64,000 bases of DNA. Origin: Azolla caroliniana. Taxonomy: Eukaryota; Polypodiophyta. Each line of letters begins with the position of its first letter. Positions within the stretch are counted from its first letter, which is position 1. The stretch lies in contig JBHGNT010000008.1 in assembly GCA_043228905.1 (NCBI GenBank), positions 6,882,001 through 6,946,000 on the forward strand, in the 5' to 3' direction. Position numbers and translations under genes: made by a program. The notes below the pieces were generated by a model. The model saw only the letters and a list, made by a program, of their open reading frames with translations. It had not been told where the DNA came from and made no database searches. Shown here one piece after another: positions 45,039 through 55,251 of the stretch.

Positions 45039-47091
45039 CTAGTTGTGCAAAGTGCATCCAAAATCTTGAAAAAACGCTTCATTCCGTTTTTGAACTGGAT
45101 GTTCCCTCCACCATTCTTTGTTTCTTTCACGATTAGACGTCATGGTTAAGAACTGGCCCCTCTTCCTTCCATCCTGACTCTTGATCCTCACGAAAGTCAA
45201 ATCATCATTAATCACAGTTGTTTCCATCCTTACTACGTTGATGTATGATTCACCATCCATTGTTTCCATACTCACTACGCTGATGTATGGTTGACCAAGG
45301 ATGACGGGGTAGGTTGATCCATCTTGCACATAGTAATTTTGATCCACCAACACATCTCCCATTGTTGCTTTAACATTAGAACATGCTCCGAATAGATCCT
45401 CCATTGTCTTTGTCGTAACTCTTATCTTCCACCCATGGTTCTTATTGATTGGCCACTTTCCTTCAGCATAACACTTCGACGACATCATGTTGATTTTCAA
45501 TCCATGATCTATCAAAGCAATACAAGGAATCTGTTGCTCCCCAATTTTTGTAGGCACCTCCGTTGTTGCTTGAGCACAATGGTTCCTTGTATAATGACTC
45601 TTGTCCCCTTCATGAATCCCAACATCATTTATCTTCTTTACAATTGCAATATTGATGATGCCATGATCCAAATCTTGGAGTGTTGCGGCACACCCTCTCG
45701 TAACTTCCTCTGTCACATGTTTTATATCCGTCGTGGCTTCTGTGTCCGAAGCAAGCTTAAAAGTTGGGTTTGTCTTTCCTTTTACTTTATCAGCTTCCTT
45801 CGGCTCAGTAGCACCCTTTTCCATCTCCCTTCTCTTCTGTTCTCGTGTCTCATGTCTCTTTGTCGGATCAGCTTCCTCAGCTCTCTTCCGCTTCTCTTCC
45901 ACTAGCACATCTTGTGCATTCACTTGGGCGAATGCTGATAGCGCGTCTACTGGATCATTCCATCCAGTGAAGTTTCGTATTTCATCTCCCGCTCTTTTTA
46001 ATTCATCCACTCAAACCTTCCCTTTTCTTGCATAATCCATCACATCTTGCCAAAAGCCAGATCCACCATATGAGTCTTCTACGCGCAATCCTAAGGTTGC
46101 CACAAATTGTATCGCTTGAGTCATTTCTCTCTTGGCATCTTCCATTAGCTTTTTCATTCCTCCTCGCCCGAAGTTGAGTTGAAGTGGTTGTCGAGTCTCT
46201 GTCGAGTGAATCTTGCCATCTTGATAGTAGATTTTATTATGATTAAGAGCATCCCTATGCTCTTGACAATCTTTCTTCTGGTGGTCGATACTATCACACC
46301 ACATACACCTTCGGACCATTCCACCTCCCTGCCTTGATGAAGTTGAGCTTTGTCCCGATTCTAGCTTCGTCACTTTGATCGACAAGTCTTTCATGCCTTT
46401 CACCAATTCGTGTAAGAGTGATTCTTCTACTTTCTTTTCTCCCGACTCGTTCCCCGTTTCTTCATCATTTATGTCGGGCAACTCCATAAACCATAACTTT
46501 CTTTTGCAGAAATGGGCGCACGCCCTTTTCACCTCCTCCCAGTCTTCGGTAAGTCCACTTGGACTATTCTGATCTTCTAAAACCATTCCCAAGTCCTTCC
46601 TGTCTTTAATATTAGTGGCTTGGAGAAACAATATTACTTTATCTGGCATTAGTATATTTCTATCTCTAACATTTAGTTGCTCAAATCTTTCAGAAAACTC
46701 TTTTAATACTTCCAAATAGATTTTTATTAGACGCTACCCAATCCATGAAAGATCGCCTTGTCATCCTTGACATATCGTTGAGGTTGTATTCATTTAGCAA
46801 TGCTCTTTCGAAAGTCGCCCATGTCTGATGTTCCCTCTGTAGCTCCTGGATCCTTTCTTGTAGCCCAATCGCAGTGACTCGACTAAAGCTATTAATTTTT
46901 GCAGCTTCGTCGACACCGCGTTTAAGCATTTCTTCATTATAAATCTTCAGAAATCTTGTTAAATTTATACCTTCGAAGATTCCTACTCGTGTAAGAATAT
47001 TGTCGACGGCTTTGTTGATGCTTGCCATCATCCCTTGTTCCCGCATCACTCGTTCCATCATCGTACACATAAGCCTCATTTGCTCCTCCAT
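45039..47091 (-). pseudogene. Family-B Gag with zinc knuckle and protease-like domain, disrupted
   Basis: About 684 codons broken by a frameshift near 46700 and a TGA at 46011-46013 (probably from an Arg CGA). The N-terminal Gag (47091-46690; INKAVDNILTRVGIFEG, FMDWVASNKN) and the following block (LMPDKVILFLQATNIKDRK, GLTEDWEEVKRAC) align by eye with family A. A zinc knuckle CMWCDSIDHQKKDC (CX2CX4HX4C) lies near 46290-46330. Downstream, a retropepsin-like segment reads IPCIALIDHGLKINMMSSK and later YPVILGQPYISVV. The active-site triplet is DHG instead of DSG or DTG, so activity is doubtful in this copy. No RT, RNase H or integrase follows before the polypurine tract, so replication would need enzymes from another element. 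Confidence 0.78.
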
Positions 47092-47107
47092 TTCTCCTCG
47101 TCGCCGC

Positions 47108-47127
47108 TTTCACGTCGGGTTCACCAA
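47108..47127 (-). other. Primer-binding site of family B, identical to family A
   Basis: Minus TTTGGTGAACCCGACGTGAA, two bases from the LTR. The same 20 bases are at 10285-10304 in family A although the LTRs of the two families are unrelated. Confidence 0.75.
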
Positions 47128-47129
47128 AT

Positions 47130-47266
47130 GTGTCGGGGTAGTTGTGCTTCGTGCGGCGAAGTCGCGGGGACTAAGGTTAAGGGGAGTTGAAGGAACTTAA
47201 CTTTTAATAAGGCTTGTATGGTGATGATAGAATGGTTAAGGATAGTAAGAAGAAGAGTTACGAGTA

Positions 47267-47331
<65 letters not shown>

Positions 47332-47906
47332 GAGCATAGATAAAAGATAGAGACAATGTATAATTCAAGAAAGAAGATTGAGACAAAATATGATTTAAGA
47401 AGGAAGATTGGGACAAAGTATGAATCAAGAAACAAGAGTATTTGATATAAACATGATGTATATTAAAAAGACAATATTTTACCAACTTTACAATCCTTGA
47501 TCGCAAACTGAACACATTCTCTACCGACCCTTGATTTGAACCCACGACCTCAACTTTGAAACGAGAGGTTCTCCACCCAACGAGCTAATCTTCTTTACTT
47601 GATTCTATTATTTTCTCACTCTCTCTTCTTTGATTCCTTTCTTGTTTTCCTTGCCCCTCTTTTTATAAGTATTTCCATGCATATGGTAATGGCATGCATG
47701 TAATGCATGAGTTACATCTTATGCATGATCGCCATTTGACACACATGCATTGCATGTGATGCATGATAGCCATCATGCTCATTTGAGCTCCCATGTATTG
47801 GGATAAGTATAATGATGGATATAACCCTAAAACAAATAACTTAGCTTAGTGGTGTATGCTTTGTGCTTGATATACAAGGTTGAGGGTTCAAGTCCCTCAA
47901 TTTTAC
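47130..47906 (-). repeat. 5' LTR of family B, inner part
   Basis: TGTCGGGGTAGTTGTGC onward, collinear with 44001-44810. Copia-3 cuts it at 47906; its remaining 191 bp is at 59310-59500. The GT tract here is 57 bp against 116 bp in the other LTR. Confidence 0.88.
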
Positions 47907-48294
47907 TGTTGAGAGACAAGCTCAACATCGGCCGGATCGGCTGAAGAAGCCGAGGACCGGATCGGTTGGGACCGATCGGTTAGGCCGAGTGCGTAAACCG
48001 GGAGGTCGTTAGGAAAGATATTCCGTGAGTAATATATTTGGGAGTTAGTGTAGGAGCTCTTAATGAGCATTGAAGTACTGTCAGTACTTCGGTCAGTCCT
48101 CTTAGGACTTGTATAAAAGTGCTCACTGAGCACGTCTTATGTACAAAGATTGTGTATTATTGTTGAATATAGTTTTTTTGTGTTTCTCTCTCTGTCTCTC
48201 CCTCGTATACCGTGTAAGCCTAAGCTCTCCATTGAACCTAAGTTTCCTTCCTCTGTTCTGTCTTCATACTTGCTTCCGCACGCTACTTTCTACA
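47907..48294 (+). repeat. 5' LTR of Copia-3
   Basis: TGTTGAGAGACAAG ... TTTCTACA. A TATA-like ttgtataaaagtg lies near 48109-48121, followed by a leader with a CT repeat. Confidence 0.92.
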
Positions 48295-48307
48295 TGGTAT
48301 CAGAGCG
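48295..48307 (+). other. Primer-binding site of Copia-3 (tRNA-Met)
   Basis: TGGTATCAGAGCG immediately after the LTR, with no spacer. Confidence 0.93.
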
Positions 48308-48366
48308 CGAGGGTTGAGAACCTCTCTGCAGCCGACACAGCTTGACGAAGAAGAACAAGAAGAACG

Positions 48367-49553
48367 ATGGATAGAGGCATGGCGAGCTCGCTTCCAACAG
48401 AGAAGCTCGACAGAACCAACTATGCGTCTTGGTCCTACAAGATGCACCAGTACCTACTCGGGCACGGCTACTGGAGTTATGTCGAAGGAGCTAATGACGC
48501 GGCACCCGAATCGACACACAGAGACTTCCCGTTGTGGGAGCAATCGGCGAGCAGGGTACTATACTGCTTCGCGTCGTGTGTGGGCGAACAGCTATTGAGC
48601 TATGTTCGGGATGCAAAGACGCCGAAGGGTGCGTGGGAAAATCTGAAGAAGATTTTCGCCGCAAGCACCACAGCCAGGAAGCTTCAGCTCCGACAGGAGT
48701 TGAGCAACCTACGACAACGCGACTTGTCGGTGGCGGACTATACCTCGAAGATCAAGGATATCTGCGACTCCCTTGCCTCCATAGAGGTGAACATCGAGGA
48801 GAGCGAGATGGTCTAGATCTGTCTCGGAGGTTTGGCGTCTAAGTTCGGAGCGTTCCGAACGGCTGTGTGTACTCGGGAGAATACGCCGTCCTTTTTCGAC
48901 TTACAGTCAATGCTCCTGGTAGAGGAGAACCATGCGGGTGCGTCTACAAGCACACACACCGATAGCAGAATGTTGTACACGGAGGGAGATAGGCCCCGTG
49001 GACGTGGAGGATGAGGCGAGTCGGCATGCAATGGAGGCGGCCGACGAGATCAAGAAAGAAGGCACCGAAGTGATGCCGACAGCAACTCCAAACCCTCCGG
49101 AAACAGGGGGAGTCGAAGCGATGAGAACCGGCAAGGGAAGTCCATCGCGGAGTGTTGGTACTGTGGCAAGAAAGGCCACAGGGAAAGTGAGTGCTGGAAG
49201 AAGCGCGCCGATTCGGAGAGAACTGGTTCCGGGAACGGCTCCATACATACCGACAAGGGAAATCGGCAGCGATCGCACTACGTTGAAGACTCCGGGAGAG
49301 CCGGAGAAGGGTCTGTCTTCGTGACGAGACACGAAGCACACTCAATGAAACAGAGCACCCCGAGATCGGACGAGGTGTGGTACGTAGACTCCGGCGCGTC
49401 AAACCACATGACGAGCCATAAGGAGTGGTTCTCGTACCTTGAAAAACCGATACAACCTGGAGTAGTCGCAACTGGAGACGACACTCCGCATCCAATCGCC
49501 AATGTCGGAGAAGTTCCCCTTAGCCATGTCGGGCAAAAAGGGAAACTCAAGAA
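48367..49553 (+). pseudogene. Copia-3 gag and start of protease, disrupted
   Basis: It starts MDRGMASSLPTEKLDRTNYA at 48367. The first frame ends at a TAG (48814-48816) where Copia-1 has Gln (EMVQICLNG), then continues with frameshifts. The zinc knuckle CWYCGKKGHRESEC is intact at about 49157-49200. Protease follows as WYVDSGASNHMTSH near 49378-49420. The reading frame is cut at 49558 by the chromovirus and resumes at 55252 (LHVPTITKNLVSIGQ). Confidence 0.85.
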
Positions 49554-49558
49554 CGTGT

Positions 49559-49967
49559 TGTCAGAACCAAGGATAAAAGATAGAGTGATGGAAGAAGGAT
49601 AGAGAAGAATGGATGTATAAGATAGAGAAAGAAAGAGAATGGATACAAGATATGTAATGAGAGCTAAAGACTGGTGTTGATTCGAATTGATTTGAGAATA
49701 CATGTATGCGCTTATTTATAGGTTCCTATAGAATAGCTTAGAGATTTCTAGAATGTTCTAGAATGTTCTAGACCTAGAATGCTCTAGGACATTCTAGAAC
49801 ATTCTAGAATAATCTAGAGTTTATACAATAATCAATGTAATATAAGAAGTAGCTTTTATTGTTTCATATAACAATAAGCTATCTTAATGGTTGAGGTTTT
49901 CAAGTATGAATTACAAGGTTCGAGGTTCAAGTCCGGGTGACGCCATAATGGTCATGTGTTCATGACA
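49559..49967 (-). repeat. 3' LTR of the chromovirus
   Basis: TGTCAGAACCAAGG ... TTCATGACA. The pol stop codon lies inside this LTR. It includes the heat-shock-element cluster (49745-49809) and a tRNA-like module on plus (49872-49945). Confidence 0.93.
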
Positions 49968-52900
49968 CTATCCCTCCTTCGAGAACGCCGAGTGGAAGTC
50001 GGCGTTAACATTATTGGGCCAGGCTTGTTTGGATAGTGACGATGGAAGTCGTTGACCAGAGCTTCAGCATTACAAACGTTATCGATGGGTTCCCAAGTGC
50101 GATCACTCGGAGGATAACCAAGCCAATCAACTAGATAATAAAGCTTATTGCGCACAATCTTAGAATCGAGAATAGCAGCTACCTCGTATTCGGGGCTGTC
50201 CACAAGTTGTATAGAAGGCGGTGGTGGCACGACACGATTAGGAATTAAAGAGGTGTGGCAAGGTTCCAAAAGAGAGCTATGAAAGACAGGGTGAAGCCGC
50301 ATATGTGCAGGAAGGTTAAGACGAAATGTTGCATCATTAATCTGCGTCGTGATGACAAAAGGACCTAAGCGTTGATAGTCAAGCTTAGCACACAGTCGGG
50401 TAGTCTTGATGTGACGACAAAGCAACCATACATGGTCACCAACCTTAAACGGAGACTTAAGACGATGTCGATCGGCATTGGTCTTATGGTGTGCTTGCGC
50501 TTTCTGAAGATGTGACGATAACTCGAACTGGATTTGTTGTAGTCGGTGGAGGTGATGCGCCGCACTAGGGTTTCGTGACACCTCGGGAAGATCCAGTATA
50601 CACCATCGAGGGTGGTTGCCAGTGTAGGCAAAGAAAGGTGTAACTTTGGTAGAAGAGTGGACCGAGTTGTTGTATGCAAACTCGGCAAGATGTAAAATTT
50701 TACTCCAATCATCTTGTTGATAACTAATGAAACATCGAAGATATTGCTCGAGCGTTTGATTTGTGCGCTCTGTTTGTCCGTCAGTTTGTGGATGATAAGC
50801 CGAAGAGAGTTTGCAAGAGATTTTGAGGCCTGCCCATAGGTGCTTCCAAAAGTGTGAGATAAATTGAGGACCTCGATCGCTAATAATATCATTCGGGAGA
50901 CCATGATGGCGAAACACTTCACGCATAATGAGATCTGCAGTTTCTTCACTATTGATGGTCTTTACACATGGTACAAAATGTGCCATCTTGGTGAACCGAT
51001 CCACTACTGTTAAAATAGTATCAAAGCCTTTGGAAGGTGGCAGATCCGTAATGAAATCCATAGAAATAGACTGCCATGGCTTGTTGGGAGGGGTTAATGG
51101 TTGTAGTAAGCCATAAGGGTGATGCCGGGGTATTTTGGCGCGACAGCAGGTGTCACAAGTGCGAACATAATCTTCGACAAATTTTTGCAAGTGAGGCCAC
51201 CAAAATGAACGTTTCACCAGCTCAATGGTCTTGGAAATACCAAAATGTCCAGCCATGGGGGCATCATGACAATGTTCCAACACTTGAAGTCGGGGTGATC
51301 CGTCGGGGACGTAAAGGAGATTCTTGTAGAAGAGTAAACCATCTTGCCACTTGAAGCCCTGATAATGTTGAGATGACCCTGGCAATGTGGAGCAAGATGG
51401 ACGACTTGAACCACAGTGGGCTAAGACATCCTTACCAAAATCATCCGAATGAAGTTGTTGCCGAATAGTGTCAAGAAGGGTAGAATCAAGTGGTGTGGCA
51501 TAAATTGTTGTTACCTGTAGCTTTGATGGCCCGAGGAGAGTTTGCTTTTGATTATCAAAGGCCGGATCTCCAGGTCGAAGGGCTAGATACGAACGCCGAG
51601 ACAGAGCATCTGCTTTCCCTTGTTGTTTTCCGGGGCGAAAAATGATCTTGAAATCGAAACGCGTTAGAAATTGGGCCCACCGAGCTTGTCGTCTATTTAA
51701 TACTCGAGCTGTTTGAAAATATGTGAGATTTTTGTGATCACTATAAATGATAATCTGATGAGGTGATCCTTCTAGAAAATGACGCCATTGCTCGAATGAG
51801 TCGACCACAGCTAGTAACTCCTTATCATGCACCTCATAGTTTATCTCCGAAACAGTAAACTTTCTCGAGTGAAACGCGACTGGATGTATCTACCCGTCCT
51901 CGCCTGGTTGCGATAGGATACTCCCCAATGCAAAGTCTGATGCATCCGCCTCAATAGTAAATGGCTTTTCAGGATCAATATGTGCTAGGATGGGTGCTGA
52001 TGTGAATGCCTCTTTCAGTTGCGTAAAAGCCTTGTCCGCTTCGATACTCCAAAAAAATGCTTGATTTTTCTTGGTGAGTTGAGTAAGGGGCAACACAATG
52101 CTTGAATAATTATGTATGAATTTGTGATAGAAGTTCGCAAATCCGAGGAAACACTGGACATCCCGAACTGAGCATGGGGGTTTCCATTCCAATATTGTTT
52201 GGACTTTTGCCAGGTCCATGAAAACACCCTGGGATGAAATAGTGTATCCCAAAAATTCAACTTGTTTGCAATCAAAACTGCATTTCTCAAGTTTGGCGTA
52301 AAGACCATACTTCCTTAGGCGTTCAAGTACTTGCCGCACATGTATATCATGCTCCCCCTGTGTTTTAGAGTAAATCAATAGATCATCTAGGTAGATGATT
52401 AGAAAAATATCCAAGAAATCCCGGAAGATGTCATTTGCCATATGTTGGAATACGGCAGGTGCATTTGTGAGCCCGAAAGGCATGACTGTATACTCGAAAT
52501 GACCATACCGAGTACGAAACGTTGTTTTCCACTCATCTCCCGGCCGAATTTGAACAAGATTATATGCACCCCTTAGATCAATTTTGGTAAAATGCTTTGC
52601 CCCACCAATGCGTTCTAAGAGATTGTAGATTAAAGGTAAAGCATACCTATTCCTTATGGTGACTTTATTTAAGCCTCGATAGTCCACGACCAAACGAAGG
52701 GAGCCATCCTTTTTCTTCACAAAAAAGATAGGAGCACCAGCTGGAGACTTTGAATGTCGAATAAACCCATGTGCAAGATTTTCCTCAATGTATTCTCAAA
52801 GAACCTCAAGCTCAGTGGGTGATAAATTGTAAATCGGACCCCACGGAGGCTCTTTTCCTGGTTGGAGATCAATAGGACAGTCGTACGGCCGATGCTTTGG

Positions 52901-53616
52901 AAGAACACTAGCTTTGACTTTGTCGAAAACATCAGCATAGTCTTGATATTTTTTGGGAATTTGGATGTCTGAATTCCCTTGAGTGACACTAGAAGGTGTC
53001 ACTGATACTGCAAATAAGAAAAGGTCCTCCTTGCCTCCCACTTGGTGCAATTGATGCGATGTGATGGCTGAAATTTGATGAGAAGGATATGGTGCATCGG
53101 TAGAACTATATACTTTGGGAGGATAATCCCGAGTTCGATCCTTGAGAATGATATTTTCTGCTAAAGGGCACCTAATTTCTCGCTTCCTCCAATCGATTCT
53201 AGGGTTATGTAGCTCGAACCATGGCAAACCGAGGACAATTGGATGCTCAGGACTACGGATTATGTTAAAGGAAACTACACATCCTAAATCACCCAAGAGT
53301 ATGTGTATTGGCTCAGACTCTTCAAATATCTTCCCGGAAGCTATGGGGCGTCCATCAATCACTACTACGGAAACTGGACAAGGAAGTGTATGCAAGGATA
53401 TTTGGTGTTTTTGGGCAAAATCTCTATCCATGAAACAAGAATTGGCTCCAGTATCTAAGAGGGCTTGGACTTGAAGTTGACAACTGGCTGTCCTAACTTG
53501 TACTAGGGCTGAGAAGACTCTACTAACATGCTTGGAAGAAATGGAACCCACACTAGGTTGTACATATCTAGGGTTGTCCAACCAAATGGCTCCTATTTTG
53601 GCCGGACTTATTCGTT
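49952..53616 (-). pseudogene. Chromovirus Pol (protease, RT, RNase H, integrase, chromodomain), two stops
   Basis: A single frame interrupted only by TGA at 52796 (Arg CGA position, before [10 protein letters not shown]) and TAG at 51890 (after LSQPGEDG). Protease [31 protein letters not shown] and [12 protein letters not shown]; RNase [19 protein letters not shown]. Integrase has the zinc finger HCHDAPMAGHFGISK ... CDTCC, catalytic SMDFITD, SDRGPQF and QTERTNQTLEQY, and a GPF module (LGPFVITT). The chromodomain spans the last 70 residues (YEVAAILDSKIVRNKLYY, LVDWLGYPPSDRTWEP, NDFHRHYPNKPG). The frame ends inside the 3' LTR. Both stops are single-base changes, so the copy was recently functional. 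Confidence 0.9.
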
Positions 53617-54771
53617 TGACTCCTCTTCTAATTGGCTTAGGACTTCAAATTTATTGGACAAGGGTGGATTATTCATAATATTAGATTCACTAACTACTTC
53701 TAAAATGTTGGACTCATTTTTATTGTCATAGTGAATTTGATTTACCTGACGTCTCGGCCTACGGGAGCAATGAATGGCTATATGTCCTGGACCTCCACAA
53801 TATAAGCACAGATGGTTTGCTCGACGACGTTGCTTCTCTTCGTCTGACAACAGTCCTCGTCGTTGAGTCATATCGATCTCCATGGGTGTAGGACTATCCA
53901 TTGGGACTGGACTACGTGTTTGCCTTGGAGTTGGAGCAGGGCTATACATTTGCCTTGGGGATGATTGCGCCGTTACTGATGCATAAGTTGGTGTGAATCT
54001 AGATCTTGTTATTTGTTGTTGTCGCTCACATCGACGCTCAAAAAGGCGATTATCACACCGTATTGCTCGACTAATAGCTTCTGTAAGTGACCTTGGATCC
54101 TCGGGGAAGGTAAGAAGTAATTCTTTGACATCACTACGAAGGCCTGAACGGAATTGCTCCATTAGGGCTTGTTCATCCCAAGGAATATCGCTTGCGATGA
54201 GACGGAAATTGGCAGCATATGTTGAAGCTGGTTGATCACCTTGACGAAGTGTACGAATCTTGTTGATAGCTGTTCTCGCCCCATCAGTATCTCCGAAACA
54301 AGCCTTAAATTCCTTGATAAATTCCTCGAAATTATTCAATAGAGGAGAATTGGTCTCTAGCAATGGAGCAAACCACGACAACGCTATGCCAGTCAATAAA
54401 GTGCCCACTAGCCCGACTCGTGATGCATCTGTTGGATAACGTGCGGGATGCATTTGAATCACCAACCGTACTTGATTCAAAAAACCTCGGAAATGCGCCC
54501 TCGACCCATCAAATTTAGCTGGGAGGCTAATTTTGGGCTCCTTGATAAGTCCATGACCTTCAACCCTTTGTTGTTGTAACACGAAGATTGTTGACTCTAA
54601 CTGTTGCACTCGTCGCGTGAACTCCTCTTGTTGTTGTTGCTTCTCTATAGTAACCTTTTGTAGATCCCCAAGTAGACGTTGATTCTCTACTTCAAGAGAT
54701 GCGAACTTGGATTTAAGGTTCTCCATTTCTGCAACAAGGGTGAGATATTCTTTTGAGTTAATGGCAACCAT
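53608..54771 (-). CDS. Chromovirus Gag (387 aa)
   Basis: Intact frame starting MVAINSKEYLTLVAEMENLK. Residues 10-70 form a predicted coiled coil rich in Glu/Gln/Leu; 75-250 are the Gag capsid-type domain (ISLPAKFDGSRAHFRGFLNQ, VGTLLTGIALSWF, FIKEFKACFGD, YAANFRLIASDIPW, QFRSGLRSDVKELL); a Pro/Ser/Thr/Met-rich spacer follows; the zinc knuckle CLYCGGPGHIAIHC is at 322-335. No damage seen. The pol frame begins one nucleotide back (-1) relative to Gag, so frameshifting near the Gag stop (53608) would make Gag-Pol. I see no clear slippery heptamer. Confidence 0.9.
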   Translation of the reverse strand: MVAINSKEYLTLVAEMENLKSKFASLEVENQRLLGDLQKVTIEKQQQQEEFTRRVQQLESTIFVLQQQRVEGHGLIKEPKISLPAKFDGSRAHFRGFLNQVRLVIQMHPARYPTDASRVGLVGTLLTGIALSWFAPLLETNSPLLNNFEEFIKEFKACFGDTDGARTAINKIRTLRQGDQPASTYAANFRLIASDIPWDEQALMEQFRSGLRSDVKELLLTFPEDPRSLTEAISRAIRCDNRLFERRCERQQQITRSRFTPTYASVTAQSSPRQMYSPAPTPRQTRSPVPMDSPTPMEIDMTQRRGLLSDEEKQRRRANHLCLYCGGPGHIAIHCSRRPRRQVNQIHYDNKNESNILEVVSESNIMNNPPLSNKFEVLSQLEEESNE

Positions 54772-54823
54772 GGTTTCAGGATGGTTACAAAGGAGGATAA
54801 GAGAGAGAGAGAGAGAGAGAGAG

Positions 54824-54835
54824 AATTCGAATCAA
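54824..54835 (-). other. Self-complementary primer-binding site of the chromovirus
   Basis: Minus TTGATTCGAATT, two bases after the 5' LTR. Its exact complement AATTCGAATCAA is at 54967-54956 (minus), the predicted RNA 5' end 32 bp past the TATA box. This is the arrangement used for self-priming by Tf1 of fission yeast, where the first nucleotides of the RNA pair with the primer site. Confidence 0.65.
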
Positions 54836-54991
54836 ACTGTCAGAACCAAGGATAAAAGGTAGAGTGATGGAAGAAGGATAGAGAAGAATGGATGTATAAG
54901 ATAGAGAAAGAAAGAGAATGGATACAAGATATGTAATGAGAGCTAAAGACTGGTGTTGATTCGAATTGATTTGAGAATACATGTATGCGCT

Positions 54992-54999
54992 TATTTATA
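54992..54999 (-). promoter_or_regulatory. TATA box of the chromovirus
   Basis: TATAAATA on the minus strand, in an otherwise suitable position between the heat-shock elements and U5. Transcription starting 25-32 bp downstream would begin at about 54967-54974. Confidence 0.7.
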
Positions 55000-55024
55000 G
55001 GTTCCTATAGAATAGCTTAGAGAT

Positions 55025-55088
55025 TTCTAGAATGTTCTAGAATGTTCTAGACCTAGAATGCTCTAGGACATTCTAGAACATTCTAGAA
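55025..55088 (-). promoter_or_regulatory. Heat-shock-element cluster in the chromovirus promoter
   Basis: Two arrays of alternating TTC/GAA pentamers at exact 5-bp spacing: TTC 55025, GAA 55030, TTC 55035, GAA 55040, TTC 55045; and TTC 55071, GAA 55076, TTC 55081, GAA 55086. Consecutive nTTCnnGAAn units of this kind are the consensus for heat-shock transcription factors. The cluster ends 26 bp upstream of the TATA box. The 3' LTR carries the same arrays. Confidence 0.75.
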
Positions 55089-55251
55089 TAATCTAGAGTT
55101 TATACAATAATCAATGTAATACAAGAAGTAGCTTTTATTGTTTCATATAACAATAAGCTATCTTAATGGTTGAGGTTTTCAAGTATGAATTACAAGGTTC
55201 GAGGTTCAAGTCCGGGTGACGCCATAATGGTCATGTGTTCATGACACGTGT

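Larger units (their letters stand above)
49559..55246 (-). mobile_element. Ty3/gypsy chromovirus of Tf1/sushi-like type (5688 bp)
   Basis: LTRs at 49559-49967 and 54838-55246 (409 bp each, two differences seen). TSD CGTGT (49554-49558 and 55247-55251). Gag and pol are separate frames, with pol in the -1 frame and ending in a chromodomain. Polypurine tract GAAGGAGGGATAG on minus. Next to the 5' LTR there is no tRNA primer site; the sequence there matches the element's own RNA start (see the primer-site entry). Gag (the text PTPMEID ... LCLYCGGPGH) and the chromodomain resemble fungal Tf1 and vertebrate sushi elements more than the common seed-plant clades; this is from memory of the families. 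Confidence 0.92.
54838..55246 (-). repeat. 5' LTR of the chromovirus
   Basis: Same ends and length as the 3' LTR. In the sense (minus) direction the order is tRNA-like module (55224-55151), heat-shock elements (55088-55025), TATA box (54999-54992), predicted start of R (about 54967), then U5 to 54838. Confidence 0.93.
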
